The notes beneath the pieces are model-generated. The model saw only the letters and a program-made list of their open reading frames with translations. It was not told the origin of the DNA and ran no database searches. The position numbers were made by a program, and so were the translations under genes. This document shows, piece by piece, positions 62,786 through 64,000 of a stretch of 64,000 bases of DNA. This DNA is from Actinomadura flavalba DSM 45200 (GTDB lineage Bacteria > Actinomycetota > Actinomycetes > Streptosporangiales > Streptosporangiaceae): the NCBI RefSeq assembly GCF_000374305.1, contig NZ_KB894097.1, positions 124,001-188,000 on the forward strand, given 5' to 3'. Every line of letters begins with the position of its first letter. Within the stretch, counting starts at the first letter, position 1.

Positions 62786-63460
62786 ATGGATTTCCTCGTG
62801 GCGCCGTTGCATGACGCGATGGTCGGTCTCACGGCCCTTCTCACGCCGTTCGCGGGCGATCTCGCGACGGCCGGCGCGATCGTCGTGCTGACGCTCGGCG
62901 TCCGCGCCCTCCTGCTGCCGCTGGCCGTGCGCGCGGCGCGCGGGCAGCGCGCGCGGGCGCGGCTGGCGCCGGAACTGGCGGAGCTGCGGCGGCGGCACGG
63001 CGCCGACCCGGTGCGGTTGCGGGAGGAGTCGGCGGCGCTGTTCCGCCGGGAGGGCGTGTCGCCCCTCGCCGGATTCGGGCCCGCGCTGCTCCAGGCGCCG
63101 TTCTTCCTGGTGCTGTACCGGCTGTGCACGGCCGGGAGCGTCGCCGGGCACCAGAACGCGCTGCTCGCGCACACGCTGCTCGGCGCGCCGCTGGCGCAGA
63201 ACTTCGCCGGCGTCGTCGGCGGCGGCCTGTTCGCGCCGCCGTCGCTGGTGTTCCTCGGGCTGTTCGCGCTGCTGGCCCTGGTGGCGTGGTGGACGGCGCG
63301 GCAGGTCCCGGCGGACGCGCCAATGGCCGGGGTCCTGCGCGTGCTCCCGTTCGGGACGGTCGTCGCGGCGGCGTTCGTGCCGCTGGCGGCGGGCGTCTAC
63401 CTGCTCACCAGCGGCCTGTGGACGGCGGCCGAGCGCGCCGTGCTGACCCGCCCCGCCTGA
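62786..63460 (+). CDS. YidC/Oxa1-family membrane insertase, accessory type
   Basis: 224 residues, short YidC without the large periplasmic domain. FLVAPLHDAMVGLTALLTPF, TLGVRALLLPLAVRAARGQR (arginine-rich cytosolic hairpin follows), APELAELRRRHGADPVRLRE, FGPALLQAPFFLVLYRLCT. Five hydrophobic segments. Probably a second, condition-specific insertase next to the housekeeping YidC elsewhere. ATG 62786 follows GGCGAAAGGTGAG. Confidence 0.88.
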   Translation: MDFLVAPLHDAMVGLTALLTPFAGDLATAGAIVVLTLGVRALLLPLAVRAARGQRARARLAPELAELRRRHGADPVRLREESAALFRREGVSPLAGFGPALLQAPFFLVLYRLCTAGSVAGHQNALLAHTLLGAPLAQNFAGVVGGGLFAPPSLVFLGLFALLALVAWWTARQVPADAPMAGVLRVLPFGTVVAAAFVPLAAGVYLLTSGLWTAAERAVLTRPA

Positions 63461-63546
63461 GACGTCAGTAGGCACTTACACTGGGTCGGGCGGACGTCTT
63501 GACGGCCGGGAGGCGGACGCGTTCCATGAACCCGGGAGGGATCGCC

Positions 63547-64000
63547 GTGACGACGACGCTCGACGCCATCGACCTGTCCGCGCTGGACTTCTGGGCCCGG
63601 CCCCGCACGGAGCGCGAGGCCGCGTTCGCCGCGCTGCGGCGCCGCGACCGGCCCGCGTTCTACCGGGAACTGAAGCTGCCCTTCCTCAAGACGGGCGACG
63701 GCTACTGGGCGCTGGTCCGGCACGCCGACGTGGTCGAGGCCAGCCGGACGCCGGAGGTGTTCAGCAGCGAGCCGTGCTCCAACAGCGTCGCCGACCTGCC
63801 ACCGTACCTGGCCCGCTACTTCGGCTCGATGATCAACATGGACGACCCCCGGCACGCCAAGATCCGCAGGATCGTGTCGCGGGCGTTCACGCCGCGCGTC
63901 CTGGCCAAGCTGGAGGCCGACCTGGCCGCGTCCGCGACCGAGATCGTGGACGAGCTGCTCGCCACCGGCCCCGGCGACTTCGTGGACCAGGTCGCCGCCC
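63547..64000 (+). CDS. Cytochrome P450, N-terminal part, cut by window edge
   Basis: 151 residues visible of about 400. TTTLDAIDLSALDFWARPRT start, GYWALVRHADVVEASRTPEV with the VxRHxDV pattern, FSSEPCSNSVADLPPY, and the C-helix motif MINMDDPRHAKIRRIVSRAF typical of bacterial P450s. GTG 63547 follows GGGAGG; an in-frame ATG 7 codons upstream overlaps it. The heme-binding Cys lies outside the window. Similar N-termini occur in steroid- and terpene-oxidising P450s. Confidence 0.92.
   Translation, partial: MTTTLDAIDLSALDFWARPRTEREAAFAALRRRDRPAFYRELKLPFLKTGDGYWALVRHADVVEASRTPEVFSSEPCSNSVADLPPYLARYFGSMINMDDPRHAKIRRIVSRAFTPRVLAKLEADLAASATEIVDELLATGPGDFVDQVAA

Overview
The window is a very GC-rich, densely packed actinobacterial chromosome segment. 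Most genes start with ATG or GTG after purine-rich ribosome sites, many neighbours overlap as ATGA or GTGA, and third codon positions are almost all G or C. An actinomycete of the Thermomonosporaceae/Streptomyces kind is suggested by a perfect CebR operator next to a cellobiose ABC transporter, an F420-type oxidoreductase, DUF3152/DUF3159/DUF3710/DUF6412 proteins, a class F-type sortase and DmdR/IdeR-like iron boxes. The species cannot be fixed from sequence alone.

Layout. 1-10 kb: partial dxs, divergent idi, a surface protein with its own sortase, an ASCH protein convergent with mug, a YciI-ThiS-ThiG-like mini-operon, and aconitase behind a promoter region rich in dyads. 10-19 kb: DUF1707 protein, an orphan LuxR-type response regulator, a LysR regulator, the Entner-Doudoroff operon edd-glk-eda (with a 430-bp repeat array between glk and eda), a divergent ROK regulator carrying an internal expansion, and a Vms1/release-factor-like protein. 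19-32.7 kb: a small secreted protein, two coupled nucleotidyltransferases, a GH13 glucosidase, cebEFG-bglC with cebR, a second GH1 enzyme, and xylBA. 32.8-33.1 kb: three tRNA genes with single-base spacers. 33-46 kb: acyl-CoA ligase, APH-like kinase, zinc ribbon protein, Hen1-Pnkp RNA repair operon, DUF3152 protein, transaldolase, PARG-like protein, LLM oxidoreductase and a 91-aa leader-like peptide gene with its own promoter, hairpin leader and terminator. 46-62 kb: a conserved actinobacterial backbone (RumA-type methyltransferase, APC permease, ceoB, ceoC, DUF3159, OB-fold, then DUF3710 and dut), interrupted by a frameshifted murJ, two ABC systems, DUF418 and PIG-L genes. 62-64 kb: thioesterase, DUF6412-YidC pair and a truncated P450.

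How it works together. The 10-46 kb part is largely a carbon-acquisition block. Cellobiose is imported by CebEFG and split by two GH1 enzymes. Glucose is phosphorylated by Glk and burned through Edd/Eda, xylose enters through XylAB, and transaldolase links to pentose phosphates. CebR probably controls both GH1 loci, because the identical 14-bp palindrome lies upstream of each. An iron box with an 18/19 match places the DrrAB-like exporter under iron control.

Most unusual structure: hairpin-forming 60/120-bp repeats exactly filling the glk-eda gap; in-frame repeat expansions inside three conserved proteins (ROK, APH-like kinase, Hen1); a compact tRNA trio with two atypical D-arms; an isolated 13-bp inverted repeat around a low-GC small ORF; and the 91-aa peptide locus.
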